A DNA stretch of 64,000 nt from Lomentospora prolificans (Eukaryota; Ascomycota; Sordariomycetes; Microascales; Microascaceae), in assembly GCA_029532625.1 (NCBI GenBank), contig JARFXM010000006.1, positions 930,001 through 994,000 on the forward strand. The letters run 5' to 3'. The position numbers and the translations under genes were made by a program. Under the pieces are notes generated by a model, which worked only from the letters and a program-made list of their open reading frames with translations, was not told the DNA's origin and made no database searches. Of the stretch, positions 9,050 to 24,400 are shown piece after piece. Position 1 is the stretch's first letter. Each line of letters starts with the position of its first letter.

Positions 9050-12000
9050 TTTTGGGCGCACGAGAGTTGTTGAAGTGCGGCGAGTGTGAGACAATCGAGG
9101 ATGGCACAAGATGTGGTCAAGAACAACCCAATGTCACCCACAGAGTGCCATTGAACATAATCTCAAGCGCAAGGTTACGGGAACTCGAGTTCAGAAGCAG
9201 GCAGCCCGTGGTATTGCGAACCGAATATGAGATTGTAGAGAAAGAGGAAAGCAGTTCCAAGACCGCAGGCATCGAGCTGGCGGCAGGCAGGGAAGGTATT
9301 GGAACTTACACAAAAGATTGGCAAAGGCCGAAGAAGGGAAGACGAGTGTCCCGGAGACGGAAATAGAAGACGCACGGGGCGGAGCGGATGAAGTGTTTAG
9401 GGTAAAATTCCCAAGTCTTCGGCGGGTCCAAAGCGAATTCGGCTACCCGGGTGGACAATATAGACGTGGCGTCGAAGGACAAGGACAGGTGTGAGGGTGT
9501 TCTAAGGAGGAAAGAAAAAAAGGATAAAGAGTAGGTGTAGCGAAAGACACCGGGACGGGAAGCACAGTCCGGGCTGGGAGGAGGGTTAAGAGAAGAAGGT
9601 CGAAGAAAGACCTAAAAAAGGCCCATAGAGGGACGGGGTGGGGGGAGAAAAGAAGATGTGAAGGCAATATGGAGCTGTGTACGAAGGTATATATAGGATA
9701 TATAGCTCTCCGGTTAGGATGGATGGCGGCAGATAAGTGTGGAGGTGTCAAGCCCGGCTCAAGACATGAACCAAGCAATAGCACAGATCGGCAGCAGGCC
9801 ATCGAGGCCAAGCGAAGATGGCGAGGAGAGTAGGGTGGTGAGCCAAAGAGAGTGACCGGGGTCAGCCCAACGTTGTCATGTTCCAGCACTAACCATCAGC
9901 GAGGAATTCCAGGATCAGAGAGCCACCATGTAAGTCGGCATGTAGGAATGGCGACCGCATACGTCTACTACTTACCGCTCGCGAGGTGGAGCCTCCCTCG
10001 ACCCTCTCGCTGCAAGGGAGGTACCTCCGGAGCTGTACCTATTTGGCAGTCTGGCATGCTTTGCACCGGGTTGCGGTAGCATGAGCGAGGATCATTCCAA
10101 GTGGGCTGTAGTGTCGAAAGAACAGCTTCGCGAGCGCTTCTTGGATGGATCTGCAGGTGTGCGGAAGTGCCAGCGTGCGCAGGGTACACATCGGAAGAGT
10201 AGCACCACGAGTGACAGGCAAAGTAGCCAGCAGTCGTATGGAGCAATATGTGTCTATAGTACCCACGTACTCCCGCCTGTGATGGTACGTGAGGGATGTA
10301 CCTTCGTACTCGCGTATGGATGCCTCGCTTTCGCCCTCAAGCCAATCCAGTGAAGCTGATGGATGAGACCGTGCGGCAGGCCGGAGTTAGTAGCGTAAAT
10401 CTCGAAACCAACAGGGACAAGGGACCATTGGCTGGTCCGTCCATGATGGGCCGCGTGGTTGTGAAGCAGCGGGGTGTGGGATAGACAAGACGCATATGTC
10501 ATTAATCCCCGCCATAACAAGTCGCACCAAGAAGAGGGTCGCGGAAACGTTGGTGAGGGTGAAGCCTGGCAGTCGAGAACTTGTGTGGTTCTAAAGGGGT
10601 GGATACTGCCCGCCAGGTACTCCTAGGACAAGCCTGCCGTCAGGTACTCAGGTACCCTTAACAGAGGCTGCTATTTGCCGAAGAGAGCACCTTCTCATGT
10701 TAAATGGGAAAATTACCTGTTACAAAGTCGGGTCTGGCCCTAGCGCTTGGCCTCTGCGCAGGAACGGCAGAAGGAGCAGTGCAGGACGGCGCAGGGTCCC
10801 TGGCGCCCTTCCTGGCTCCTGCGCTGGCTAGTGGGGTAGGCCCGTCGTCGAAGAATAATTAGCATGTTCCTGGGCATGGCTTGGTCCCGAGCTGGCAGGG
10901 TTGCGGATAAGGTGTGGGTGGGGTTCCAGTGAACCCATGGCCTGGCTGGCCAGGTCGAGATGGGCTGGCTCTGCCTGTTTTGGGGGTTGATTTGGCTGAA
11001 GTGTCAGGGATCGCCGATGTGTTTGCATCGACCCTCGCTGGGAATTGAGGCACCAAGGCTAGCCAGTGAAGAACGTGAGATGAGCTGGCGAACGGGAGAG
11101 CGGATAGCGGCCTTTGCCATCGTCTTTCCTGTGGTAGGGGGAAATGAATGGGGAAATATTCATCGTCTCCTCAATCGGCGCACACTGACACAGGCTTTAA
11201 AGGCCCGTCTGCCCTTCCCTTCCCCTTCGCCAGTCAAACTTGCTTCTTGGGCCTGCCTCCGAATTCAAGGGCAAAGGGCGGGGTACATTGACTCAATTGT
11301 ATTTGAGACAATAGTGGAAACCCGCAGGTGTACTTCAGTGGACTGCTCCGACTGAGCAGGGTGCTCTGCCAGCGTGGATGGATGGATCAATTGCTGGCCA
11401 GGCTGTTCTCTTCCCCCACCGGCCGCAGCCACCTGCTACAGCTCCAAACCTACGAAGTAGGTGTTAGGATACCGCTTTTACCATGACCTCTAGCCAGCTA
11501 GTCACCTAGCTAAGTGGTGCATTGGCCATTGTCGCAGACACCATGGGAGCACGCGTTAGTGGCCAAGACTGAGGTTGGGGTTTTCACTGGTTAGTGCTCC
11601 CGGCTCTCCCGTGCGTTGATCAGCGCCCATTGAGCCTAAATAAACCCGCCTCAGAAAGGGAAAAGGTTCTTGGATTATTAATGGATGGCCTCAGCAAGTC
11701 GCCTCGCTCCCCGACGCTGGCTAAGGCCAAAAACCACCTGGTATGCTGGCCAACAAAGTTTACGAGGCCTGGCGAGCACAACCAGCTGGAGTCATGAGAA
11801 CGGACATAATTAAGAGTAGCTGCTGTCCACATGGCCAAAGTAAGATTGGATCGCTTGCCAGAAAAGCGACATTGACGTTATCGACGTGAGCAGGAAGCTA
11901 TCGTCGAAAGCTCCACACCTCCATCTCTTCATATCCGCTACCATACTATTCTGCCACTAGCCCCCGTTTGGGCACTCGTGTCGCATCTCGAGCCAATGAA

Positions 12001-13108
12001 GCCCGCCATGTGTGGTAGCATAGCTTCGACGACAATGGCCTCTTACCTATTGATAACGAGAATAGCCGTCATACCCTCAGTAGGGGACGCATTGCGCCAG
12101 AAAAAGGGAGACGGTCTCCCAAGGGGTGGGGAGAGACCTGGTTCAACCAGTTCTCGCTCCCTGCAGGTAGACTAAGATGGGGAGGAAGGCGAACCCGCAG
12201 TCGCAACGCAGCTGCACATCCCTCCCACTTCTGCACTGCGGCCTTCAACTGGTGCCATGTGGTTATTGCTCTTGATGCGGGAGGGTGGCAGTAAGCTGGG
12301 CAATGCTTCATTCTAAAATATCCATCTCTGTGAGACAAGCCTGGCGAGTTTCCTGCAACCACTACACCACGACGCAGCCTGGTCTCCCGCACCCCAGTCT
12401 CGTTTGACGAATGCGAACAAAGAAAAAGAGGGATTATCTCGAAAAGGGCCAAACAAGGAGGGCTCAGGGCCCAACTCTTTCGAGGCAAGGCCCTGGATCA
12501 TCTCACTCTCTCGCCCAGTCAGCCCTGCCACATCCGGCCGGCATCCTAGTTTCTGCGTTGTCCTGTTGTCGTCCAGTAGATGTAAAAGTTCCCATCACCT
12601 CGGTCTTTTGGTCACATTTGACCAGAGACATTGCAGTTTCAGTGCCTTTCATATCCCCAGATGTTATTACTTTTTTCATGAGATCAGGGTGTCCATGCCT
12701 GGTTAGAGCCGTGGGACCCAAGCAGCAAAGGTAAGAGGAAAGAATTATTACTCGCCAGGTGATGTGCTATCCGGCGAAGAAAGCAGGTTTGGGTGGATGG
12801 CAATATGCAAATCCAAGCGTCCAGCATCCTGAATCAGATACACACCATACCAGACTTTTTGATCTTGCCTGCCCTTCCTCAAGCTTGCTGATATCGATCT
12901 CATCGGCGATGCACCTTGCCTTACATCTGAGAAGACTAATACCCCTGATAGAATCCTCCGTATGAGGTGTTTGGTGGCTGCCGCAAGGCTAGCAAAAACA
13001 TGAGGCATTTGTCATGGATGGCACACGACACAGATGTCCAGTCGCAGCAACCAACAATCCTACGATGAAGGTACAGAGGGGACGAGCAAATGGGATTGTT
13101 CGTTGTAC

Positions 13109-13144
13109 ATGTGTGCGTGTGGTGTGTGTGTGTGTGGGTGTGTT
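13109..13144. repeat. GT microsatellite (interrupted)
   Basis: A run of about 36 bases, mainly GT dinucleotides with single interruptions, in the gene-free region. Confidence 0.85.
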
Positions 13145-16100
13145 GTGAACCTGTCCGTGTTCGCCCACCGACAAGCTGGCTTCGCCTTCACTTAGACGAC
13201 GGGGACACGACGATGCCCTCACCTACACTCCTCCGACTTACACTACTACAAAGTACTCGACGACACCACTTCAACCACCCCACCTCCCCTCCCTGGCCCC
13301 CGAATAAGTGGAGACGATGTGAGAAGAGCGAGCCTATCCTGGGGCTCGCCTCCATGCAAGCAATACTATCCGTCTTGGTCGGCCGTGTGGTTCCCGCGAA
13401 AATTATCCTGCTTAAGAAAGGGGAAAGAAAAACCCCGTAGCGCAATCTGCATTCCCACTAATATATACTATGGATGCGACAATGCCAGGCCGGAGTGGGT
13501 GTAATAAATGATTGCTGTTAAGGGCAATGTTCTTCACTTTATGGTCTTGCGGGATCCAAAAGTGGAGCCTTTCGGGAAACTCGGTTCATGCCTTGGAGCT
13601 TGTTCCTCCGCCAGCGAGAGATGGCCGGATTCCGACTCTTGCGTTCTAGGAACCGTAGAGGATGAGGGCGGACCAATGTTTGCGCATTGTTGTAATGCCT
13701 GTTATGACTCGCGGCTGGATCAATTGAACCTTAACCGGCTTTTTTTTTATCCCTTCAGTCTTCAGTCCTTCTCCCGCTCACATCAGCAGTCAAGCTTATC
13801 CTTCGGTTTTGTCGTCTACGCTGGCAAGCGGGCCCGGTCAGATCTAAGAAAAAGCAGGTACAAATTACGGGGAACGCAAGCACTACTAGACGTCTTCCAC
13901 CTCCGTTCCAATCGAGGATTTTTTGGCTGCTGCGAACCCATGGCTGGGCCGGGCCAGGCCCATTAACATGGCCAGGCGCGCCGAACTGTTGTCTCATTTC
14001 CATTTCAACACAGCCCGGGACACAGAGACGTGCTGGCCAACAAAAGTGCACGCTAATTGACAGCGTATGCATACAAACCGGAAGACATGTATGGTATCTA
14101 CACACTAAGGAGAGGGGTTCAGAATCAGGGGCTAGCCATAAATTCTCCTCCCCTCCAGTATCTACAAGTATTTTCGGTGTCTGTGTCCACGGCTTTGCAC
14201 GTTGGAAGCCTCAATACACATTGTAAATTTTCACACCAACAAAAAGTCTCATGTTTTACACACCCCGTCAGCATGGTAGAGCGTGCGTTGGGCCGGGGGC
14301 GGCTGAGGCGGCTTCGCACCACTTGATGCGTAGAGTTATCTACCTCATATGGGGACTTGTTGGCTCTTCATTGTTATGATTTTCTCGACAGGTTGATGCA
14401 GAATTCGCAAAACAGCCTTGGACTTACATCCAAAACACAAGCATCCCTCGCGTTGTTTTTGCGCGTGCGGGGGTGGTTGGGGCATTGACAGGCTGTATCT
14501 TGCTTCTTCGTCGACGCCAAGGTTTCTCGTTTTCTGCACTGCGAGGGGCGGTGAATAAAACAAAACCTCCTCCACGCTGGAGGGAAAATCCCAGAACCCG
14601 CGACGTAACATGTTTATTATTCCCACGCGAAAAGTGCGCATAGCACTATCCTAAGCATCAACCATTCTCGTGCAGTCAGACACGCATGCACTCGGCGTGG
14701 TCCTTGGCGTGGACCCAGTGAGGGGGAAAACGTGTATGAGCGGGTCTACGTTGAACACTATGGAGGACGAAACCTGGGAATGGTGTTGTTGGGCTCTGAT
14801 AAACCCGGCTTTCCCGCCCTCCTCTAGTGACAATCGGCTCTCCTGTGTAGCCAGCCAGAGGATATCCCTTGGGGGACCCGGTATGATGTCTGAAACGTAG
14901 CGTCGAGGGATTGTCGCGTCCACCGAAATTCGTGTGCGTGCCTCATTGGCTAGCCCGCCGTAGCGAGACTTGCATCGCAGCAGAATGGCGAATGCCTAGT
15001 AAAGAGCGAGGGGGGATATTTTCACCAGAGCAGGAGGACCAAGGAGACAGCGCTTTTCAATAAGACCGTGTCTATATGGTCGCCTTACAAGGGAGCGGGA
15101 ACGAGAAAATCTAGAATAATTGAAAAATTTGGAATCTGGACAATCCCCAAGCCAGGCAAGGGCAGAAAGGGAATACCCTGCTAGCGTAGGGGCGGGACTG
15201 AGGGGAGCCTTGAGGGGCAAAGGCCGCAGGTCATATGAAGTCCGTTGTGTTCTCAATGGGGAAACCCTCTCGTCTCGTCTTGATCCAATTCCTTCAATGT
15301 TCGCTGCTTCTAACACAAGCGCATTATCTGCCCCTCGCGCGATCCATCTCGTCTAAACCCCATTTCGTCTGACAAATATACCCACCGCGCTCGTGTGGGC
15401 TTTTTCGCTTTATCACAGGAAGGGCGATAATAGCATGAATCTTATTTAACCCATCGTGGGTTAGACTCGTTTCTGGGGAATCTGATCTTTCAAAGCATCC
15501 TACTTTCGTTCGCTTTTCACCCTGTTGCTGGCCATCCCAGTCTCACTTGTTTCTTCGGTCCCGCAAGCCCGCCCGCAGTCCGAAATGCGGGGTTGGAGGA
15601 GAGCAGAGCATAAAGTGAGGATCAGCACAGTTGAGGCGTCACGATGGCAAGAAACAGCATCTAGGAGCCGTCAACAAATCATGGAGATCTCTCTATAGAA
15701 AGCCACCCCGTATAATAGCGTGTCGTAGTGTACAATACGTAGAGGAGCCCGCCACACCGGCGTGTCAGGGTGAATACACTAGGACCTAGTCGCTCCGGAC
15801 ACGAGAAAGAGGGAAGAGTAGCGCAATGGTCGACGATGATCATATCAAAGGTGGGGCTGCATTGAAAGCGCAGAGCCGATGAACAAGACAAGGCATTAAA
15901 TTTGAGGGAAGAAGAGGAAACAGAAACTGGCTACGATCATCGTTTGTATGGCTAGCCTCGCGGACCAGAAAGTCGGTTATCAATCTCGAGGATTCCAACT
16001 GCTCCATGTCTCAGAAAGGCCTCGAAATTTCAAGACGTTTATGGCTGCCGGAAAAAGCAACAAGCTCGCAAATATTATTACGAAGTATGTGCATCATTCC

Positions 16101-19100
16101 ATCCACGAATATTTCCTTCCTCATTCCTTATTTCCCCGCGCAGCAGCAAGAGGAGGATAGATTGAAACCCACGAGAATCTTGCGTTTATCTGCTGATCGA
16201 CGCCGTGTTACTGGCTCGCTGGCCTTGGCCGGGTCGGAAAAGAAGCAAGCACCAAAAAGGGACTGGACTGCTAAAAAGCAAAACGGAAATAGTGGTTGCA
16301 GTAGCGGCCACCAGGGAAATTAAATGATGCACCATCTGACCAACCATCCCTCTGCCCCTTAGTGATGTCCAAGTTGTAAATTCGCCGATAGGCTTTAGGG
16401 GCGGTTGTTCCCCTGAATAGTGCCCAGGTGCTCTCAAGTGCCCCTCTTCCCCCTCTTTTCTAGAGGCATCAGAACCTTGGATGGCCTGCGTAGCTGGCGC
16501 TAGCGCTGGCTAGAGGGCTGGGAAGGCCGCCACAGCGCCCGGTGTGGTTGCACTTGGTGGCCCGCTTCCGCCAATGGACGGCGTTACCCGCCACATCACT
16601 TGGAGCGGTGAAGGACTCGACGAGAAGTTTGAGTCGTGCTTGTCCGCTTCCGGCGTAGTACACCCAACTCACCGTCGAGCATGGAACCAAAGAGCTAGAA
16701 TCCGTCCTCTTCGATCAACTCTTCTCCCTCTCGTCCGCTCGTAAAAGGAAGATGCAAGCCCAAGTACGAATCAGGGTCGCCGCAGGGGTCATGCAAGGTA
16801 CGAGGTTGGTGGGAAAGAGGAAAGGACGTGTTCCTGGCGCCATACGCAATATCGAGAAAAAAAAAGGGATGCCGAGCCTGAACCGTTTTGGAGGGGATTT
16901 CTAAGTCATGCGCGCATGGCTGCATCCGAGAATTCTCGGATCCGGATCGACTATTGAATGTTGAGAAGGGTTGGCAATGGGATTAGGGCTTTCGCTGCAA
17001 TCATCTGCGAATCGTGATTCCAGCGTTTCCCTGTCCGGTCCAATATCGGTCGGGGGACTAACAATTTGCATTTTGCTCAATGTAAGCCGTAACCTGAAGA
17101 GAAAACGCGGCTTGTCAGAGACGGACTTCCTCGGCTTCAACCATCTTCACTCGTTTCGCCAAGAGATAGAGCCTCAATCATTTAGAGAAAACGCAAGCAA
17201 GCAAGGGTACCAAGGTCTGACAATCCTTCGCATGACTAATGGGTTAGGAGGATCAACTTCAAGGACCAGTTAAGGGTGGAGCGGAGCGGAGACGGCAGGC
17301 TCGAACCAGGGGTTCGCAAGAGACCAGCCCTTTTTTTAGGCTTATCGATACCGAAATGCTCCGCGCGCTGTTACGGCTTAAACCTGGATCCATCCATGGG
17401 TCCCCATCCTCCACGCCGCCATGGCTCCCCATGCCTCACAAGCGTCACACTGCAGAGGAAAAGCCCCTTTACTTCGTATGGAGGACGACCAGAATCCAAG
17501 ACTCCATTTGTACCAGCTGGACCCAAGGCTTGTCAACCAGGGAGAAGCAACGAAAGGAACTCGTAATAAGGGAAGTGGGTGCGGGGAAGGCTTGTGGTTA
17601 GAGGGGAAGATCATTTAAGCTCCCGGTTAAATTTGGTCTGGCGCATGGCAACAGAGTATCAAAAGAGCGGGAAATGCGATCTGACATGGGGTTATTGCCG
17701 ATCTCTCTTCTCTTGTCCATCAGGTCTCCAAAAAGTTCAAGGGGAAACTGGACCCGTGGGAGGGAGACAAGGTGCCTCTTGTGTGTTTGACCCAACATAG
17801 CCAAGATCGACGAAATATCCCTCGATAAAACATTCCCCGCCGAAAGGGGGGAAGACGAACACATGGCTAGAATGGTGGGGGAAGAGAAACGCATTTTCGA
17901 CGAGCCGATCTTGATGAGGCGGATCATCGTGGGCAGCTACACAGTTGAGTATCTCCTCATCCGTATTCTAGATGCCATCGTGATTAAGACCGGGGTTTAA
18001 TTTTCCCAAACACAGGCGTGTTTAACGATCCCTGCAAAGCTGAAATGCCGCCCGTCTGGCACGCATCAAAATTTCAGTTGACGGGTTTCGGCTTTTGACA
18101 AGACGAGAACTATTATTATGTCTGTCTGTACTTACATCGTACACCTGTGTCTTATGCCTCTTTTTGACACGACTGACACAAGCCCCATGGCGTCCCACCC
18201 TGGCCAAGCCACGCGCGCCCAGCCCATACACTTGACGGCTCTTCCCTTGTCCCATCCCTTCCAAGCGAGCCGGGAAGGGAAGCAGCCAGCATTGCCCTGC
18301 ATCGTCTCTTTCCCTGAGCTAAAAGACAGTTGGAGGCAAGCAAATTTGCTTGCCCGTGGATCAATAGTCCGCGACTTTTTCCTTTTACGGTATAGCACAA
18401 GGACACACCATCCGCTTCGTCGAGCAAACGAAGTAATCGGTCTTAGGTCTGATACTCTCTCATCGAACGTGGCGTCATCATCGAAACGATGACAGCTGAA
18501 CCTTGGGAGCCCGCGTAATGGTGTCGCAAAGGGCCTTTCCCCGCTTGGACGAAAGGGCTGGCGATATTATAGAAAAAGATTCGATAGTCGGTGGACGGGT
18601 CTGGCATGGGTCTAGGCACGAGCGTGCCCCGGAGCATTCGTGGAACCATGATCTCTGGCAGTATCCAACCTGGTCTTATTTCCCCATATTCTCAATTGTC
18701 CGTATGACCTCACGTCTCATCTCCACCAAACATAAAAGATTGCATCAATCAATTCGGAAAGTGCGGGGAAATAGCGATTCTGCTCTGCAATGTTAGAATT
18801 GCTTTTCCGGTCTGGTCTTTTCCCTCCTTGCCATTCTTTCCGCCCTTCCTCTCATCTTCTACTCAGGGTTCCCCTCAATCTAACCACTATAATAACTATT
18901 GGTACGAGAAAGGTCAAAGAACAAACACGGATGGGTCCCCACAGAGTAAAACTCACTCTAACAACCCATCCGGGGACGGAAAACAAAAAGAGCAAGTTGT
19001 TGTGCAGCGTCAAATCTGAATCCTTACGCCGTCCAAGTCCCCTCATCTGGAAACCTGGGCTAGGGCCTTTCCATGGATCTACGAAACTGATGGACTTAGA

Positions 19101-20812
19101 CAACGATCCATGACAGGACGGGCATGGGGACGCAATAATGATGTGCAAAAACGTAGATAAAAGGCATAATTCGCTTAATCTCATCAGATACCGGTACCGA
19201 AGAGCATGCGTAAAGATGCAGGGTCGTAAATGTACCCAGTCCTGTCTCTTCCCACGCGTCGATGGGTGAGTGTGTGTGCTCGAGTCCCATTAGACTCCAG
19301 TATCCATCTGAGGCTTGCTGGATTTGGTATATTCGGCGGCTATATTCCAGCAGATAGGGCAGCCCTCATTGTTGCCAGCAGCTCCAATCCTCAACATCCC
19401 TTAATTGGCTCTTTTTTCTTCTTCTTCTCCACGCACACCTACGCACACCTGCGAGAACCTACCTCAGCGGTATGCAGTCGCACCAGGTACATGTAGTGGT
19501 CTCGCATCCATGGTGCATGCACAATGGGCGGGTATGCGTCAGGCCAAGCTGTAGTTTACAATCTTAGCTCCAAACGCAGGTTCATGCTGCAAGTCATTCG
19601 TAAAGAAACTACGAATTTTCTCAAACTAGCAAGAGGGCAGAGGAAATAAGGGGAGGGGGAAGCAGCAGGGAATTTTCGCAAAGAGTAAAGAGCATTTCAA
19701 ATCCAGGTCAACCCCCTCGCTCGCTCCTCACCAGGATGCAGCCAACCTCGTCAAACTTGCCAAGTCTAGCGACAATCGAGACAAGGCTCGAACGATGTAT
19801 GGTGCGAGCCATGATCGCTCGATGGGCGTCCGCGCACTCTTCCAGATTTTCTTCGGCTTCCGTCTTGCTCCTGCCCACCAGCTGCGTGGGTTCCTTGTGC
19901 GTCTGCTTTTCTGGTGGGTTTGCTTCAGTGTTGGCTGTTACTGTGCCTGTTTTTGAAGAAGGAGAAGGACGCCTGGCAGTGAGAGAGATGTACGTCGGGG
20001 AGGAGCGCTAGTGAGTCGGTTTTCGGCGTCGTGCCTTAGTTTGATGGCGACTTGGACCGACAAGAGGACGTTTAGAGGGTGCAGCATGCATACTAGTAAC
20101 CTTTGAGGGGTTGGGAATGTACAGCCCGCGGCGAAGAAATGGGGGTTGAATGTTCGAATTGTCCCTTTTTAGTGACAGGTGCGTTTTTCCCCACCCGAGA
20201 TGGCAGATTGACAACACTTTGTCGACAGGGGATCGTGGACCCAGTGAGTGGCCCCATCGCTGGCAAGAGGCGGTGAACGGGCTGGTGTTCAAGAGTTCAA
20301 CTTCCTTTTTAGCGACTTCAGCGTCTTCTGACGCGCCACCACGGGGTCTCTAGGAATACCAATTGCTGACATTGGAACAATACCGGTCAAGTCGCGTTCG
20401 AGCACTACGAATTACCATCGATCGATTGACGCCATGAAATGTTAGGGCCGGATAGGAGAAGCAGACATCGGTCGAGATCAACCCTTGATTAATACAATCA
20501 GTGTATCCGCAGGCATTGAACAAATCGAGCAGACAGGCCGCTCGCTGATCACGGCAAAGCCAAGCCGATCAGCTCCGCCCATCCCGCTCGAACTGCGGCC
20601 CGTGCTGAACCCCCCTGCCCTTGAAATGTCCCCGGACTCTGATCTAATATCGATCAATTGATCCAGTGGATAGGCTGACTACTACCACTAGCGTCAGGGC
20701 CAATCCACTAACGCCTGGCCGATTAAACCCTCTGATAGAAGCCACTCGTACTACCACTGCGTGGCCAGCCATGCTACGATCAGGCCAGCGATCGAGAAAA
20801 TTTGACGCTTGA

Positions 20813-20855
20813 GGCTGGTGGGCAGAGCAGTTGGATCGATTGATAACCACCAGCC
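20813..20855. repeat. Inverted repeat, 9-bp perfect stem
   Basis: GGCTGGTGG at 20813-20821 is the exact reverse complement of CCACCAGCC at 20847-20855, with a 25-nt loop. A 12-bp perfect palindrome, GATCAATTGATC, lies nearby at 20652-20663. There is no poly-T or transcript context, so a function cannot be assigned. Confidence 0.6.
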
Positions 20856-21441
20856 AGCTACAGCCAGCAAGCCACTAAAACCCACCGAATATCTACTAAA
20901 AAGCATCCATCAAAACAATGGATCCGGGGTGGAGCTGTTAGGCTCAAACCAGTTAACCAAGCTGTGCTGTGCGAGCCCCTCTCAATCCTATGATACGGTC
21001 CATCAAGTCTGTACTTGCATAGGTAGATTGGCCATCGAACAACTAACGCTACCGCTGGCTGTGAGCGCGGAAATACAGCGCGAAACTTAGCAGACCTGCG
21101 CAAGCTGGTGGAGATGCACTCCATCGCAGCGTCTTGGTTGTTTTATCGGACAAAATCGCTGAAAGACGTCGATCTACGGACGGACGTATTGTATTGTTCA
21201 CGTTTCCACCACACCTCGTACCGTCGGTCTCCGTTCACCAAAAAGACTCGATCCGCAATCAGTGGCTGTGCGGGCGGGGATGAAAGTCGTCGTTCTTGGG
21301 CTGGTGTAGATCTCACGCATGTAGGTGTATCGATTGTCAAAATGAACAACAGGGCGCCGTTTGTTCCCCTCTCGCAGCTGCAGCAGAGAGTCGATGGGGA
21401 GCACAGACATACACCCCATCGTCTACATGAAATCATGCGGC

Positions 21442-21461
21442 TTTTTTTTTTTTTTTTTTTT
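21442..21461. repeat. Poly(T) run of 20 bases
   Basis: Twenty uninterrupted T residues in the gene-free region. Confidence 0.9.
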
Positions 21462-24400
21462 CATCATTCTTTGCGAACCACGCTCGTGCTCAAGCTGACG
21501 AGAGCATGGGCGTGCCTCAACTTCCCTGCTCCGTCCTGCCAGACACCAACACCATTGCATGCCGGGCTGTCGTACTCTAAGCGAATATGATGCATGTACA
21601 CACGCATATTGCATTCGGGATGCTGCCCAGCCATCCAGGAATTGGGTAGTTCTTGCGTCGCTCGGACTTGGATAGCTCCAAGCTCACACTTCCTGAGGGA
21701 AGAACAGAATCAGAAACGAGCATCGTGGATGCGCTCAGAATCATGCTGCTTCAAACCCAGCGAGTTAAACAGCCACACTCTCGCCCGCCCGACTGCTCAA
21801 ATCCTTCGCCTTCATAGCAGAGGGTGGGGATTTTGGTGAGCCAACGTGGCGTGGTGCATCCCTTGCGAACGGCCTGTGACTCCCTCTTACCTGTACAAAA
21901 ATGCCATCGTGATTGGGGAAACCCCACGGCGCGGGATGTAGTAGTAACCCTCTCTCCGTATAAGCGCGCAATCCTGCCGCCAGCCCCCAGGCGTTGAAAC
22001 CTGGAGTGAAGCATTCGTCTCGGAAGTTCAAGGGATCGTTATATCGCGCACTTGCACACATGTCACACAATACAAACAAAACTTTCTCCTCTTCCTTCCT
22101 GGGCTGTTCTAAAACCTTGGCCAGCTTCAGTCTTGGTTACCCCCTGTCGGCAGATGTTCTTAATCTATCTCCGCTGGCTCGCCCGAGGCCAGCGGACAAA
22201 TACAGAAGCCCGAACTGTTTCCAGCCTTGACGCAACGACCCGTCTGGACCATATGTACGGAATGCGTGTGGCACACCTTTTGCCGAGTGCCTCGCCCTAA
22301 CCGAGACGGAGCTATACAGTATTTTTTTTCCTTCCTCCTTCTTGCTACCCTCCTTGCCTCCTCCCTGAGAGGAGGGTGAGATCTCAAGACGGAAACAAGG
22401 CCAAAAAGCGATTGTATTGGAGGATGGCGAGAGGGAGCTCATTTCCAGCTCGACCAACGACATTGCGAGGACCGGGGTGGTGTTGAGACTCAAGCATGGT
22501 CGTCTCGCACCGGCACCGGCCAGTGCCGGGCTGGTTCTCTTTCGAAAGGGCAATGATTCGCTCACAGCCGGCCAAGCAGGCCATTTAAAGTGGTATGGTT
22601 CCAACTCAGCACCGGCGTGGTGATACCGCAGCCCGGAGAGAATCCTTCTCGTCACTCGTTATTAATGGAACAATACTTTGGGCCTCGAAAACGGGCAACT
22701 CGACGAAGTTGGCAAGTCGAGCTTGCCTCTACTCGGATCTTTTTTCTTTTCTCTTACAATCGCCGCACGTGGACCTGTAATCTTAATCCTGTGCCGGCCG
22801 CGACCTATGTCACCATCAAAGCCTGCTATAATACGGTCCTCTAAGACCTCTATAATCTGCAGTGTACCTTGCAGAAACGAGATGTGCGGCTGCCATCCAT
22901 ACTACGACTAACGGAGGCCGCATTTATTCTCGGCCGACAACAACCCAACCACCCCTCCCTCAAAAAAAAACTTTTTTAAATAAAATAAAATAAAGAAAAA
23001 AAAAATGACACACTAGAAAGTGAAGCTTGTGAAACCGAGAGAGTCATTCGTGCGATGCGATTTGAGCAGGAGGAATCCAAATTTGCGATTCGATCCTCGC
23101 CTCGCTGTTGCCCGAGCCCAAGCACGGCTCCAGGTGGGTTCGTCAACCCCGAATCCCTGGAACCAGGGCCGGAAAATAAAGGCGCAGCTTATCTCAGATC
23201 GAGGACAAGAGAAAGCCTCTTGGCCAGTCATTCACGGCCGCGGTAAAGCCGAGTCAGAGCCAATAGTCACGACACCGGTAGGATTGAAGGGAATCGTGAA
23301 ACTCGACCTCCTCATGATCTCTCGTTGCTCGGGGTCTGTCAAGAAATCTCTCCCCGTATTAAGCGGGTTTGCCAAATGTCGGACCCTGGTCCTTGCATTC
23401 TGTTCTTTTCTCTCCCTTTGGCTCCTCCGGCCTTGGCACGTTGGATGGGTTCATCCGCTCTTGACCGCCTTCGAATAGCCAGCAATTCGAGGCTGGCCAT
23501 GGCTAGTTTAGAATTGCCTGTTCCTTGTCAAAACCCTAGCGCAAAACGAAAGCTGGCTATCACTTATCATTTCTGACTCTGTGCTGCGTGCGACATCTCT
23601 TCTTATTGATTTCCAAGCTCTCAGGCTTCGAGAAGGAACCTTCTGACAACCCTTAGAATTTTCTCATGTTTTCCACTCGGAACTCGTCATTCTCTACAGT
23701 TTCGTTCATCCGTCACGACCTCTTGAGTAGTTGATGACGAACGATTGTCTTCGTTTGTACAGACCTCACCTCGTCCAAGCGGCCATGATACCATGAGCAA
23801 TTAGGAATTCCGGGTGTCAAGTATTGGAAGCCACCCCCGCCCTTCGTACTCCTCTCTCTCATCCGTTGGCCATCAGGGCCGAGTGCCCTGACATCATCAT
23901 GATTTTTATCTAATTTGGGAAGGGGCACGGCGTCCTAGCGTCGCATTCGGTTGAGCATGGCGTCGTTTGAATCGAAGGGTACTCGCTCTTCATAAGATTG
24001 TGGATTGCAACTATGTACCCTGCACGGAGCATCAACGGTTGAAGGACTGTGGTGGTCGTAATGGCCTGGCTGCCCTCCCATTCCTACTTACAAGACGTAA
24101 TTATTGGTGGGAGATGGCCAGGAAATGGGACTCCTGTCTAATAGATGCCCCTCGAATACGACGATAACCCTCCCCCACGTGGAACCGCTCAATGTGACAT
24201 AAAACAATATCGCCTCCCTTGGGGAAACAACGGAAACCGCAGTCGTATCCAAACGCGGATTTGCGGTGCAATCATCCTACATTCGCAGATTGCCCCTCCA
24301 AACCCATGATCAGGTGGCCAACTTTGGAGTGATGGACAAGAGTGCAGGTTACCGTAGTCAGAGTCAGGTAACCGCCGGCGAGGTATATCGGCTCGTTCGT

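Noticed and set aside
10379..10420. Short string resembling part of a fungal 5S rRNA gene
   Set aside because: Only about 12 bases match from memory. The flanking bases do not fit the conserved 5S ends or internal control regions.
17285..17330. GGTTCGAGCC-like B-box on the minus strand, possible tRNA
   Set aside because: The flanking bases do not form a five-pair T stem, and no matching D arm or acceptor stem was found. A similar hit near 43612 fails in the same way.
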